From Flavobacterium sp. LC2016-12 (lineage in GTDB: Bacteria; Bacteroidota; Bacteroidia; Flavobacteriales; Flavobacteriaceae), in contig NZ_JADKPT010000003.1 in NCBI RefSeq assembly GCF_015351595.1, positions 124,001-188,000 of the forward strand: DNA of 64,000 nt. Direction: 5' to 3'. Both the position numbers and the translations under genes were made by a program. Below are positions 1 to 11,000 of the stretch, one piece after another. Below the pieces are notes generated by a model. It did not search any database. It was not told the origin of the DNA and saw only the letters and a list, made by a program, of their open reading frames with translations. Positions within the stretch are counted from its first letter, which is position 1, and every line of letters begins with the position of its first letter.

Positions 1-699
1 GGTTTGCATTTGCCACATCTCCCAATCAAGTGTGCTTGGTATAGGTTGCGCTGGTGGAAATGAAGTAATTTTCGGGTTCCAGCTGTGCCAGCGTCTCGGA
101 GAATTCATGTGTGCCGTAATAGCGGTTACATCTTTTATTATTCCAGCGTCAACCCAGGACTTAAACTGAAAATAATTAGCTTCAGAATGTCCTTGATTTC
201 CCATTTGGGTAACCACTTTTGGATGTTTTCTGGCCGCTTTTATCATCAGCTCTACTTCGTTGAAGCTGCGGGCCATTGGTTTTTCTACATATACGTGTTT
301 GCCAAGTCCAATCGCCATCATTGTAATTGGAAAATGAGAAAAATCAGGTGTACCAATAGAAACTGCTTCTATCTGATTGCCCATTTTATCAAACATTTGT
401 CTAAAATCTTTAAACCGGGGTACATTTGGAAACTCTTTTAATATTTCTAAAGTGTGAGGTGCTTCCATATCTACATCGCACAGTGCTACAATATTGGCTA
501 ATCCTGTTTTGTAGAGCTCACGAATAATCTCTCCACCTCTGTTGCCAATTCCAACACAGGCAAGATTTACTTTTTCAGCACTTCCAAAACCAGAAAACTT
601 TAGCTCATTGGCAAACAAAAAACCAGGTGTTGCAACTGCCGCTGATGCCAAAATGGCTTGCGTTAAAAACTTTCTTCTTGAATAATTATTGTCAGACAT
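1..699 (-). CDS. Gfo/Idh/MocA-family oxidoreductase, exported, 3' part outside window
   Basis: About 233 N-terminal codons are visible and the frame runs off the left edge. I read the start as the ATG whose complement is at 697-699. The protein opens with a twin-arginine-type leader (SRRKFL followed by an Ala-rich stretch), which suggests Tat export. It continues with a Rossmann NAD(P)-binding motif (GIGNRGGEI) and the family EKP motif (VYVEKPMA), as known for Gfo/Idh/MocA dehydrogenases. The substrate cannot be told from sequence. It lies 109 bp downstream of a second exported member of the family on the same strand, so the two are probably co-transcribed. A lone TAnnTTTG box (complement of 770-777) sits in the gap and could give extra transcription. 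The family is sure, the reaction unknown. Confidence 0.85.
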   Translation of the reverse strand, partial: MSDNNYSRRKFLTQAILASAAVATPGFLFANELKFSGFGSAEKVNLACVGIGNRGGEIIRELYKTGLANIVALCDVDMEAPHTLEILKEFPNVPRFKDFRQMFDKMGNQIEAVSIGTPDFSHFPITMMAIGLGKHVYVEKPMARSFNEVELMIKAARKHPKVVTQMGNQGHSEANYFQFKSWVDAGIIKDVTAITAHMNSPRRWHSWNPKITSFPPAQPIPSTLDWEMWQMQT

Positions 700-808
700 A
701 TAAAAGTGATTTTTTTAAAATATAAAAATTAAACAAACTCAATATCAAATAAAAAGCATCGTAGTACTACAAACTTAATAAAAAAAATGCCCGTTGTTTT
801 TTAGCTTT

Positions 809-2017
809 TTAAACCAGATTAAATTCAGGCTGCCATTTTTCAATGCCATTCTTATAAATTGCTTTATTCATAAGATGCACGCAACAAGCTGTTTTGGCAC
901 CAGTTATAACATTAGATACGGGCGTAGCATTTGTTGTGATGCTTTTATAAAATTCTTGTAAGGCATACCAGCTTCCATCTTTTGATTTTTCTTTTAGAAT
1001 AGGAGTACCACCATCCTTGTTCCATTCAATTTTTGAAGCGCCGGTAACACCATCAACTGTTTCAAGTTCCTTCCTCGTTTGCTTTTCTGGATAAAATAGT
1101 CCTTCATCCATCAACAATTCAATGGTACCTTTAGTTCCTTTTAATTTAAAAAGATAGCCGTCTTTTTCATTAGCGCAGGTAGCACCAAAATTTCCGATCA
1201 TTCCTTCTTTATTGTAACGAAGAATGGTTTGTACATTATCAAAAGTTTCTCTTCCGTCTTTGTAAAAATCAATTCCGCCGGTTCCCAATATTTCATCAGG
1301 ATGGGTATTAAAAGCCCAGTTAATAAAATCAACCTGATGGGATAATAATTCCGCCGGCAAACCGCCTGAATATTCCTTGTACATTCGCCAGTTTATTTGT
1401 TGATCTGTATAACCTGCAGGTACAGTTCTTCTCCAGTTTGCGTTACGATCCCATCGACAATCAATCTGTGTCACCTTACCAAGATAACCGCTATCAATCA
1501 TTTGTTTTACTTTAAAATAAAGTGGTGTGTAGCGATATTGATGACCAACCTGCAAAATCAGATTGGGATTTTCCTTTGTCAGCGCAACAAGTTCAAGAGC
1601 CTGTTTTGCATTATACGTCATTGTTTTTTCTAAATATACATGCTTTCCGGCTTTGATAGCGGCGGCTGCAATTTCGTAATGATTGTAAAGAGGCGTCGCA
1701 ATAATTACCGCATCAATTGTTTTATCATCCAGCAATCTTCGGTAATCTTTCTCGTAACGGATATTATTTTGTTTATCCAATGTCTTAGCCTGCTCCAAAC
1801 GAAATGGCAATACATCGCAAACCGATTTCAATTGAAACTCTTCTGGCATATTATTAATTACACTCCCCAGACCTTTGCCCCTGTCTCCACAGCCAATTAT
1901 TCCAATTGAAATAATTTTTGCTGTTTCTGTAAAAGAGTATGCCTGCAGCATTTGCTGATGCAATAAAAGTCCAGCTGTAAATAAACCTGATTGGCGAATA
2001 AAATTCCTGCGCTTCAT
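809..2017 (-). CDS. Gfo/Idh/MocA-family oxidoreductase with Tat-type leader
   Basis: 402 aa. The N-terminus MKRRNFIRQSG plus a hydrophobic stretch looks like a Tat signal, so the enzyme probably folds with its cofactor and acts in the periplasm. The Rossmann motif GIIGCGDRGKGL is at about residues 39-50 and the EK dyad at 130-131 (EKT in place of the usual EKP). The C-terminal half has the GG...SHQVDFINWAF pattern common in sugar-oxidising or glycoside-acting members. Some exported relatives (family GH109) cleave glycosides by an NAD-dependent route, but I do not see enough to place this protein there. It lies downstream of the GH2 gene but behind a strong terminator, so it probably has its own promoter. 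A 13-nt perfect palindrome (2046-2058) lies about 30 bp upstream of its start. Confidence 0.85.
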   Translation of the reverse strand: MKRRNFIRQSGLFTAGLLLHQQMLQAYSFTETAKIISIGIIGCGDRGKGLGSVINNMPEEFQLKSVCDVLPFRLEQAKTLDKQNNIRYEKDYRRLLDDKTIDAVIIATPLYNHYEIAAAAIKAGKHVYLEKTMTYNAKQALELVALTKENPNLILQVGHQYRYTPLYFKVKQMIDSGYLGKVTQIDCRWDRNANWRRTVPAGYTDQQINWRMYKEYSGGLPAELLSHQVDFINWAFNTHPDEILGTGGIDFYKDGRETFDNVQTILRYNKEGMIGNFGATCANEKDGYLFKLKGTKGTIELLMDEGLFYPEKQTRKELETVDGVTGASKIEWNKDGGTPILKEKSKDGSWYALQEFYKSITTNATPVSNVITGAKTACCVHLMNKAIYKNGIEKWQPEFNLV

Positions 2018-2244
2018 ATAGTAAACAAGATTAAAAAATTAAAAAAGCAAGACTTGCTCTATGGCTATAATAAATTGTCCTTCTAATATAGAAATTAATA
2101 CTTTCAAAAAATGGAGTAGTAAAAATATTTTATAAAAAACATACTATAAATAATACCACTAAAAAGTTTTTTACGATAGATAGCAGACGGAGATACCTAT
2201 TACTAAAAATTAAAAGTCAGTGTAAACACGAACTCCAGATCGGT

Positions 2245-2284
2245 AAAAAAGCCTCCAAAATCTAATGTCTTTGGAGGCTTTTAT
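2245..2284 (-). terminator. Rho-independent terminator of the GH2 gene
   Basis: The stem GCCTCCAAA/TTTGGAGGC (2251-2259 with 2270-2278) is followed on the minus strand by a run of six T. It starts about 16 bp after the stop codon of the GH2 gene. The same CCTCCAAA/TTTGGAGG stem recurs at 23867-23893. Confidence 0.85.
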
Positions 2285-2299
2285 TTTTATAAATAGCTT

Positions 2300-5200
2300 T
2301 TACTTTTTGCTTAACTGAATTTGATAATTGAAAGAAGTTGGCTTGGCATATACCATATATTGCTCTAATGGTCTTGGTCCACATCCGTTAGAACCAACTC
2401 CCAGCGTTTTATGACTAACGCATAAAACCGTGCCTTTACTTTTTGGAAGATCAATTTTATATTCAACCGGATCCATTTCCTCATCACTGTAAGGAAGTGC
2501 AGAAACCTGCAGAAACGAATCAACTTGTTTTACAGTTATTCCTGTTCCTTTTCCTGAAGCAAGATTTGCCCAGCGAACATCTTCATGATTGCCACATTCC
2601 ATTGGTTTTTCGTAAGGTGTTAATTGTTGAGCGACAGTGCTGTTATAATGCCCCACATCAAATCCGCTTTTGCGATCGGCATAATTTTCCACTGGACCAC
2701 GACCTAGATAATCGAATTGGTCAATTTCCTTTTTCAGAAACATACGAACACCAATTCTTGCCAAAATTAATTTAGGATCGTTAAAGCTAACATTGTTTGC
2801 AGCTCTTATAGTTCCAGTTCCATCAATTGTGTAAACCGCTTTATGTTCTACCTTAAAATTTTCTTTGCCTCTACCGGTTAAACTTACTGTAATTTCAACT
2901 ACATCTGGAGAAACCTGCTTGCTTTTTACCTCATTTGTCACCCAGCTAATATTTTTCAAACCGTATTTTTCCCAGTCACGATAAGCCCACATATCATCCG
3001 TTTGGTGAGGAGCACGCCATAAATGAAGTTTTGGTCCGCCTTCTTCTTGCAGGATATTTTCCCCGCCTTTCTCTAATTTTGTAAATGTTCCTTTTTCTTT
3101 ATCAAAATCAAGACTAAAATCGTTCCCTTTTATATTGATATTCTCTTTAGTTTCACTTAAAGTTAATTTGCCTCCTTGGGCTGTATTCTTCGCAGCTGGT
3201 ACCGGCACATTTAATTCAAATTGCTGCCAGGCAACTTCAAACCCTTTTTTCGCCCAATTCTGATCGTTTATCAGATAAAATGAAACTCTTACAAAATATT
3301 CAGCACCAGGTTTCGGCGTAATAGTAAATGGTATTTTTATATCTTTTTCTGTACCAGGATTGATTGTTCCTACTTCTAAATTACCAGAAGATACTGGAGA
3401 ACCATTCTCTGTTAATTCCCATTTAGCAGCTAAACCATCAAGGTTAAGAAACTGATAACGATTTTTTATTGTTACCATTCCATTTTTAATGTCTTTATCT
3501 CGAATACTGATCCATTGATAAGCATGTTTTAATTCCGGAAAATGAGGTTTTGGCGATCTGTCTGAGAAAACTACTCCTTTATGAATGAAATATCTATCAT
3601 TTGGAAATTCACCAAATCCGCCGCCAAATGCAGTAATAGGATGTTTAGGATCACGATTGTTATAGATTCCCTGATCCTGCCATTCCCAAATAGCACCGCC
3701 TAGCAATTGAGGATAATTGTCAAACATCTCATTATAAAGATCTACTGAACCCATTGAATTGAACATTGCATGTGCATATTCACATAAGTAAAAAGGTTTA
3801 GTAAGCGAATTGTCTTTCGCATGTTCTTCCATAGGTGCTATCTGCGTATACATCTGACTGTCAATATCAGCAGGATTTTTTGTACCAATACCAAAACCTT
3901 CATAATGTGTAGGACGATCAGGATCAATTGCTTTGATTGCAGCTAAAGCCGCTCTAAAATTAGTCCCCCCATTTCCGTTTTCATTACCCAATGACCAAAT
4001 AATAACGGAAGGATGGTTTTTAAAATTTTGAACGTTAGCTACATTTCGATCAATAATCGCCGCTTTTATAGTTGGAACTTCATTGAATTGATTCTGTTCT
4101 TCGTGACATTCTACATTGGCCTCTGCAACAAGATAAATTCCGTATTCATCACAAAGCTCATACCATCTTGGATCGTCAGAATAATGGCTTGTACGAACGT
4201 GGTTGCTGTTCGTTTGTTTGATAAGTGTAATATCTTTTATCATTTGCTCTTCTGTGACAGCATGACCAACATCCGGGAAATTTTCGTGACGGTTAACACC
4301 TTTTAATTTTATTGCAACACCATTAACCTTAAATAAACGGCCATCTATTAGAATTTCTCTGAAACCAGTACGTGAAGACAAAGTCTCTACGGTGTTTTTG
4401 CCGCTTTTTAAAGTAAGAACAGTTGTGTATAAATTTGGCGTTTCAGCAGTCCATTTTTTTGGATTGCTTACTTGAAAATTTACAGTTACCGATACTTCTT
4501 CACCAGGCTTTAAAGCGGGAATCATTTTTATTCCAGCTGCTGTATTAACTGCTGTTGTTCCATCATATAGAGCAGCATTCAGCTCTGATGGTTTTGTAGC
4601 CGTTGTGCCATAATTTTTCACTTTAGTTGTTACAGTTACTTCAGCATTGCGATACTGATCATCTAAGTTGGTTTTGATAAAATAATCACGAATATGCTGT
4701 TGTGGAGCACTCCATAACGTTACGTTTCTGAAGATACCACTAAGTCGCCACATGTCCTGATTTTCAAGATAACTGCCACTTGTAAAACGATATACCTCAA
4801 CAGCCACGACATTTTTACCAGGCTTTACATATTTAGTCAGGTCAAATTCGGCAGCATTACGACTGTTAACGCTATAGCCTACTTTTTTACCGTTTATCCA
4901 AAGGAAAAAACCAGCATCTACTCCATCAAAAGTTATAAAAATACGTCGGCCTTTCCAGTTTTCAGGAAGTGTAAAATCACGTCTGTAGCTGCCCACAGGA
5001 TTTCTCTCTGTAAAATTGGTATATTTTTCAGATGGAGTTCCCATTACATGTGGAAAGTCTTTTTTGAAAATATAGGTAAAGTTACTGTAGTTTGGTGTTC
5101 CGTAACCTTGTACCTGCCAATTTGAAGGGACTTTAATTTCCTTCCAGGCTGATACATTATAATCTGTCTTATAAAAATTTACAGGTCGTTTTTGAGGCCA

Positions 5201-5494
5201 GTCGACCCAATTAAATTTCCACATGCCATTTAAGCTTTGGCTAAAAGAAGAAGAATGTCTTTTTGCTGTCAGGGCTTCTTTAAGCGAAGCATATGGCATT
5301 AAGGTTGCGTGGGCAGCCTCTTTATTAATTCCGATAATTTCAGGATCTTCTATTTCTTTAGGAACTTTGGCAGTATCCTGAGCTGAAAAGTTATGCTCTA
5401 ATTTTTGAAAGGCAAAACAAGGGTTTTGAATGAATGCCAGAATTAAAATAAGTAAAATTTTGACGGTTTGTTTTTTGAATAATTGCAGAATCAT
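2300..5494 (-). CDS. GH2 beta-galactosidase-like glycoside hydrolase
   Basis: 1064 aa with an N-terminal signal peptide (hydrophobic to about residue 28), so it is exported, probably to the periplasm. Layout as in LacZ-type enzymes: jelly-roll sugar-binding domain (about 80-265), Ig-like domain (about 270-380), TIM barrel (about 385-690), a further beta-sandwich (about 700-785), and a large C-terminal beta-galactosidase domain (about 800-1060). The acid/base glutamate is E505 in SLGNENGNGG and the nucleophile E572 in CEYAHAMFNSMG, both the LacZ pattern. It follows the SusC/SusD pair after a 563-bp gap and is probably the locus's exo-acting galactosidase. The exact sugar linkage is not proven by sequence. 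Confidence 0.9.
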   Translation of the reverse strand: MILQLFKKQTVKILLILILAFIQNPCFAFQKLEHNFSAQDTAKVPKEIEDPEIIGINKEAAHATLMPYASLKEALTAKRHSSSFSQSLNGMWKFNWVDWPQKRPVNFYKTDYNVSAWKEIKVPSNWQVQGYGTPNYSNFTYIFKKDFPHVMGTPSEKYTNFTERNPVGSYRRDFTLPENWKGRRIFITFDGVDAGFFLWINGKKVGYSVNSRNAAEFDLTKYVKPGKNVVAVEVYRFTSGSYLENQDMWRLSGIFRNVTLWSAPQQHIRDYFIKTNLDDQYRNAEVTVTTKVKNYGTTATKPSELNAALYDGTTAVNTAAGIKMIPALKPGEEVSVTVNFQVSNPKKWTAETPNLYTTVLTLKSGKNTVETLSSRTGFREILIDGRLFKVNGVAIKLKGVNRHENFPDVGHAVTEEQMIKDITLIKQTNSNHVRTSHYSDDPRWYELCDEYGIYLVAEANVECHEEQNQFNEVPTIKAAIIDRNVANVQNFKNHPSVIIWSLGNENGNGGTNFRAALAAIKAIDPDRPTHYEGFGIGTKNPADIDSQMYTQIAPMEEHAKDNSLTKPFYLCEYAHAMFNSMGSVDLYNEMFDNYPQLLGGAIWEWQDQGIYNNRDPKHPITAFGGGFGEFPNDRYFIHKGVVFSDRSPKPHFPELKHAYQWISIRDKDIKNGMVTIKNRYQFLNLDGLAAKWELTENGSPVSSGNLEVGTINPGTEKDIKIPFTITPKPGAEYFVRVSFYLINDQNWAKKGFEVAWQQFELNVPVPAAKNTAQGGKLTLSETKENINIKGNDFSLDFDKEKGTFTKLEKGGENILQEEGGPKLHLWRAPHQTDDMWAYRDWEKYGLKNISWVTNEVKSKQVSPDVVEITVSLTGRGKENFKVEHKAVYTIDGTGTIRAANNVSFNDPKLILARIGVRMFLKKEIDQFDYLGRGPVENYADRKSGFDVGHYNSTVAQQLTPYEKPMECGNHEDVRWANLASGKGTGITVKQVDSFLQVSALPYSDEEMDPVEYKIDLPKSKGTVLCVSHKTLGVGSNGCGPRPLEQYMVYAKPTSFNYQIQLSKK

Positions 5495-6057
5495 GATAGT
5501 TTTTGTGTTATGAAAATTAACAGTAATCGACAGGGTCTTAGTTTTTAGTATTTATTTTTATGATTTAAAGAAATCCTTTTTATTTGTTTTTTTAGTATTT
5601 TCTTTTGTGATGGCAGGATTCAGCGGGTAAAGTCTTTAGTACACTAACCACATATCCGGAAGACATTCACCCGCATTATCCAGACCACTTTACAGGCAGT
5701 TTCCGGAGCCTTAAAGGTCTTTTAATATTAGGACTTTTGTTTTTTATCATACCGTTATTTTACAATATTTTCATTTTTCTTACTATAGAATTATAACTGA
5801 ATGTTTTATTTTTTCGATCTGGCTACCTGAGTATTGCTTTTTTTAAAGCTGTATTTTCAACAAGGTCTAAAACTACCACAGTTCTAAAATTTTCTTCCAC
5901 TACATTATTGTATTTTATTATTGTTTGCTTATCCTCAAAAAGCATCTAAGAAAAACACTTGTCTTTCAATATGATAAAAGTATAGTTCCGGAAATCGAAA
6001 TTGTTTACCAATGAATTCTCTTCCCAGAACCATACTTTATTTTAAATTGTTAAACTA
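5495..6057. other. Gap between GH2 and SusD genes
   Basis: A 563-bp AT-rich gap. It holds the coding remnant listed at 5611-5796 and a weak long-loop hairpin (arms 5977-5988 and 6027-6038, one G:T pair) just downstream of the susD-like stop codon. I see no clear promoter for the GH2 gene. Confidence 0.6.
5611..5796 (+). pseudogene. Start-less coding remnant, C-terminal piece of a small membrane protein
   Basis: Reading + frame from 5611 to the TAA at 5794-5796 gives 61 codons with protein-like composition: a hydrophilic start (DSAGKVFSTLTTYPEDIHPH), then a hydrophobic segment (LLILGLLFFIIPLFYNIFIF) and a short tail. There is a TGA immediately upstream (5608-5610). No ATG or GTG lies in the open part, and the first TTG is already inside the hydrophobic stretch. 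The local base composition is richer in GC than the flanks. I read this as the 3' end of a decayed or recombined gene on the strand opposite to the locus. A chance open frame is possible but the codon pattern argues against it. Confidence 0.5.
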
Positions 6058-8052
6058 TTAGTTTATTGGGCCTGTATTCGCTGTCGTTGGCCAATTTGGA
6101 TTTTGATAAATTGGTGACGATGCTACATCATTATTTGGAGATGTAATTAAAAAATGCTGTACCGCAATAGGATTTAAGTAATGTGCCATTGTCCAACGGT
6201 ACCCATTATACGCTAAAATTGAAGGGTTCTTTTGATAAAGACGTAAATAAGGGCTAAGAGATGGATCTGAAACTGTACTTTGATCACCTATTCCATAGGT
6301 TAATTTACCTGGAGCATACCATTCTTGCATAGGCCCCCATAATTTAAACCCTTCAATTTGATAAGGATTTGAAATCATCTGATCCATAGCTCTCCAGCGA
6401 CGTAAGTCATCCAGACGAAAACCTTCACCCAGCATTTCTACACGTCGTTCTCTACGTATATTATATAAGGTAGCATCAATCAATACACCAGCAGAATAAG
6501 CTCCCCAATCATTTTTGGCTTCCTTACTCATAGTCGTTGCCGCTATGGTTTTTTGAAAGTCAGTATCTACACCGGCTCTTTCTCTTATTTTTTTCCAATA
6601 GCTACCAGCAGTAGCATCTATAGCACCATTCTTTTCATAACTTGCTTCTATGTAATTTAAATAAGCTTCTACCCCTCTAAAAGCAATACTTCCCATAGAA
6701 CTTCCGGTATGCTGACCATAATTTGCTCCATCATAATTATTTCCTTTGGCATGGTGATAGCCTGTAGGCTGATCACGATCCGCATCTGACTTTACTATGT
6801 CTGGAATAATTGCTACAGTTGTACCATGTGTATTTAAAGGTGATGCATACAGAATATTTATTTGTCCAGGCTCTGATAACCAAAGATTTAAACGCATGTC
6901 CCTTTTCTTTTTTACATCTGCGATATAATCATCACCAACGTATCCGGATCCAGATGCATAGATTGGTAAACCATTAGCCATTAAACAACTGTCTACAAAA
7001 CCTCTTGTATAACCGGCTCCCCCACTTTGTATAGAAATACCGTATGAATTACTGACACCAAGACCAACATCAAATGCGCGCCATAGCAATACTTCATTAT
7101 ATTTGCTTAAATCAACATCGCTAAACATCTTTAAAAAAGGATTGGCATTACTTGCTTCGGCACGATCTAAGTAAGACTCACCTGCAACCTCCGTTTTTTG
7201 TGTATTTGGAGTTAAATTGACCTGGTCCGCAACAGTCTTTGCAGCGTCCATAGCCTGTGTTAAAAAATAATCAATCTCCCCGTCTATACTTCCTGACGGA
7301 AACTGATATCCCTGATTGTATGCTTTTTCAGCTCCTGGCCATCCCGGACCATTAGGAACAAACGCAGTCCCTTTAAAATATTTCTCCCACGTACCTTCAT
7401 AAAGTCCAACTCTGGATTTCATCAATTGTGCCACCTGTTTGGATAATCTGTTACTTTTTCCGTCAATGCTTGAATTACTCATCAAAGTACTTGCAGAATC
7501 TAAATCTGAAATTATAAAACGGGCAACTTCATTTCTTGGCGCCCTTTCGCTTAATTTTATCAATTGATTCAAGTCCAAATCCGGAGTAGTTTTAACAATT
7601 GGGAAATCACCTAGTGCTACCAATTTTTGATAGTAGATATAAGCTCTTAAAAAGTACATTTCACCAATGTAGTGATTAACATTCGCAGGACTACCGGCAA
7701 TTTGATTGTTTTTCCACTTTGGGATAACAGTTTTCAAAAAGTAATTGCACTTGTAAATATTCTGAAAATCCCAATCGCCTCCAGAAGAAGGTACAAGCCA
7801 TTGACCCGGAACATAACGGTTATCATAACCACGATCTGCCTGAGTATCTGTACCGCTGTCTCTACCATATGCCTCCATCACCGGAAAAACGCCATACAAG
7901 TCAATAGTATATGCGGCAAGCTGAGATTCTTCGTTTAAGTACTTTTCGGGTGTAATTTGAGATAAGGGCTCTCTTTCCAGGAAGTCATCTTCACAGGAAA
8001 CAAAGACAATAGTCAACACCGCTAGTAATAGTCTGATTATATTTGCTCTCAT
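6058..8052 (-). CDS. SusD/RagB-family outer-membrane glycan-binding lipoprotein
   Basis: 664 aa. A lipoprotein signal ends at C20 in VSCEDDFLERE, the standard start of SusD-like proteins, placing it on the outer membrane. The N-terminal part has the TPR-like helices of SusD_RagB and the C-terminal part carries the usual RRERRVEMLGEGFRLDDLRRW pattern (seen around residues 540-560). It caps and feeds its SusC partner with oligosaccharide. It begins 31 bp after the SusC stop codon, so the two form a tight pair. The glycan is not readable from sequence; the neighbouring GH2 suggests a beta-galactoside or a similar sugar. Confidence 0.93.
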   Translation of the reverse strand: MRANIIRLLLAVLTIVFVSCEDDFLEREPLSQITPEKYLNEESQLAAYTIDLYGVFPVMEAYGRDSGTDTQADRGYDNRYVPGQWLVPSSGGDWDFQNIYKCNYFLKTVIPKWKNNQIAGSPANVNHYIGEMYFLRAYIYYQKLVALGDFPIVKTTPDLDLNQLIKLSERAPRNEVARFIISDLDSASTLMSNSSIDGKSNRLSKQVAQLMKSRVGLYEGTWEKYFKGTAFVPNGPGWPGAEKAYNQGYQFPSGSIDGEIDYFLTQAMDAAKTVADQVNLTPNTQKTEVAGESYLDRAEASNANPFLKMFSDVDLSKYNEVLLWRAFDVGLGVSNSYGISIQSGGAGYTRGFVDSCLMANGLPIYASGSGYVGDDYIADVKKKRDMRLNLWLSEPGQINILYASPLNTHGTTVAIIPDIVKSDADRDQPTGYHHAKGNNYDGANYGQHTGSSMGSIAFRGVEAYLNYIEASYEKNGAIDATAGSYWKKIRERAGVDTDFQKTIAATTMSKEAKNDWGAYSAGVLIDATLYNIRRERRVEMLGEGFRLDDLRRWRAMDQMISNPYQIEGFKLWGPMQEWYAPGKLTYGIGDQSTVSDPSLSPYLRLYQKNPSILAYNGYRWTMAHYLNPIAVQHFLITSPNNDVASSPIYQNPNWPTTANTGPIN

Positions 8053-8083
8053 TATATATATATTTTAGTTTTTTTATCGTTTA

Positions 8084-11000
8084 TTAAAGTGAAATGTTTA
8101 AGCCAAGAGAATAGGTCTTAGACAATGGATAAACGTTACCATCTTGTCCCACTTTATCAAGGCTCTCAGGATCAAACATTCCTGGGACATCAGTTACTGT
8201 CCAAATGTTTTCTGCTGAAAAAAAGAATCGCACATTACTTACACCAATTCGCTCAAGTGCTTGTTTCGGTAAAGAATATCCGAACTGCAAATTCTTAAGC
8301 CTCATATAGGCAGCATTGATAAGATACCTTGATTGCGTTTTTTGGTTTTTATCACTTCCAACTACCGGACGTGCATAATAGGAATCAAGATTTTCCCCAA
8401 GAGGGCTGTTTGCATCGTCTCTGAAATAATCCAAATGCTCTGCTAATCCTGTAGACCCCCAAACACTTCCTTTCATTCCCCAGAAAAGAGCTGTATTGTT
8501 CCAATAATCTCTTTTGCCTACACCTTGAAAAAACGCTCTAAAATCAAATCCTTTGTAGTTCGCTCCCAAATCTAAGCCGTACGTATAACGAGCTTTATTG
8601 TTTCCAATTTTCACATAATCCCCATGATCATTTAGTGTATTAGAACCATTATTAATTACGCCATCCCCATTTACATCCTGATACATTATATCTCCGGCTC
8701 CCCACGTATTCCCTAAGCCATTCTGACCCCCATTTGGCAAAGAACTCAAGTGAGCATCCATTTCTGCCTGTGTCTTTGCAATACCAATAGTTTGGTACCC
8801 CCAGATATCACCTTCCATTTGCCCGGCAATACGCTTATCAAAAGTATTAGTTAAATTTGGGAACCTTGTAATTTTAGTTTGATTATCGGCAAGCAATGCT
8901 GTTATACTATAACCAAAACCATTGTTTAATTGCTGTTTCCATGATATATTCATATCAAAACCATAGGTCTCCAAATCAGTATTGTTAGATTTAGGAACTG
9001 CTGTACCTAATATGACCGGCAATTCCTGAGCATCACCAACCATGTTATTTGTAGTACGTTTGAAATAATCGAACGTTCCCGTAAGTCTATTATTAAATAA
9101 GGCAAAGTCTACACCGACATCCCAAGTCTTTACTGTTTCCCAAGTAAGATCTGGGTCAACTAATCCTGGAGCAGTAGCGGTATTAGGTCTGGTTCCATTT
9201 ACCAACCAATTTCCATTGGCAATTCCAATAGGCTGTGTTACATAAGTTATATACCAGTTATTAGTATCCTGATTTGCTAATGAACCGTATGATGCTCTAA
9301 ATTTCAGCATTCCCACCACACTTTCTAAAGGTTTCCAAAATGCTTCTTTAGCAACATTCCAACCAACTGATACAGAAGGTGACCACACCCATCTGGTATC
9401 TGTACGGAAACGGGAAGAACCATCATAACGCAGATTACCTTCTATTAGATATCGACCATCATAATTATAATTGATACGTCCAAAATAACCATTTAGCGCC
9501 CAGTCACCGTATCTACCATTAACATTTGGAGGTACAATCTTTCCATAATAATCTGTACCTGAAGTAGCGTCAATTACAGGAATATCACGTATTATGATTC
9601 CCTGTCTCGTCGCACCTAAATCTCTATTATTAGTAGTTTCAGCCTGCATTCCCAACAATCCTGTAAAATGATGATTACCAAAGCTTTTGTTATAGTCTGT
9701 ATAAATATTAGAGTTCCAATAATCTTCTTTATAAGCTTGTTCATGAACTTCGGATTTGCTATCCGCCACATAAGGATTACCTGCTACGTCATGATTGTAA
9801 GTAGTTTGAAGATCCCAATGCTGAAATTCATTAATTGTACGATAAGTATAATCCCATTTTAGTTTCCAATCCTGAGTTAATTTAAAAACCAAATTTAATT
9901 GCTGTACAAAAGTGTCCTTTATTTTATTCTGCTGCCCACCATCTCTAAGGGGTAGCGCCGGTGAAGGACTATCATACAAAAAGCCATTAGGGTCATACAA
10001 CGGCAATACGGGCCACCCTTGACGAGCCAAATCGTTAAACAAGCCATCAGTCATGTTTGTTGGCCTTGCATAATTTTCTCTAATGAAACGATTGGTATAC
10101 GTTAGAGATAACCATTTAAATAAATCAGCATTTATTCTCAATGATGTGTTATATCTTTTAAACTGATCGCCATTAAATCTCATAAAACCAGGCTGATCCA
10201 CAAATGCTCCTGATAAATAGTACGTTAAGCCTTCTTTACCTCCACTTATATTTAAATCTGTTTGTTGAGAAATTACAGAAGGCTTAAAGACTGCATCATA
10301 CCAGTCTACATTATCATTTCCGTGATCATACCCATCTCCCCATTTAGTAGGATCTCCTGGACGGGGAATTATTGTTGTCGTTATCTTTCCATCCTGAAAA
10401 TCCTTAATACGCTGCAAACGCTCATCATTAAAAAATGGATTCTGACCATTATTTTTAAAACCATCATTAAAATAAGTCGCAAAAGAGTAAGAATCTAACA
10501 TATCAGGAAGGATAACCGGGGAGCTGACTCTCGTACTTGTATTTATATTTACAATAGTTTTTCCTGATTTTCCTCTTTTAGTAGTTACTAAAATGACACC
10601 AAAAGCAGCTCTTGAACCATAAATAGAAGAAGCAGCAGCGTCTTTTAATACCGAAATATTTTCAATATCGTTCGGATTGATTGAACTTAGATCACCCTCA
10701 GCCCCATCAATAAGTACCAATACATTAGCACTCGATCCGTCACCAATAGTTCCTGTTCCACGAATATTGATATTCTGCCTGCTGTCTAAAGCCCCGCCAT
10801 CTGTGGTAATGTTTAAACCAGCTACTAATCCTTGCAGCGCTTGCGTTGCATTCACTACCGGACGATTTTGTAATTCTTCACCATTAAGCTGACTCACAGC
10901 TCCTGTAAGATTAGTTTTCTTTTGAGTACCATACCCCACAACAATAACTTCATTTAGTATGTTGGTGTCTTCTTGTAAAGTGACATTTATTTTTGATTTA

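Noticed and set aside
761..770. GTAGTACTAC palindrome between the two Gfo/Idh/MocA genes
   Set aside because: Only 10 bp, in an AT-rich gap, with no supporting copy elsewhere in the window.
809..2017. GH109 alpha-N-acetylgalactosaminidase
   Set aside because: The Tat leader and Rossmann motif fit, but the GH109 C-terminal motifs are not seen; left as Gfo/Idh/MocA oxidoreductase.
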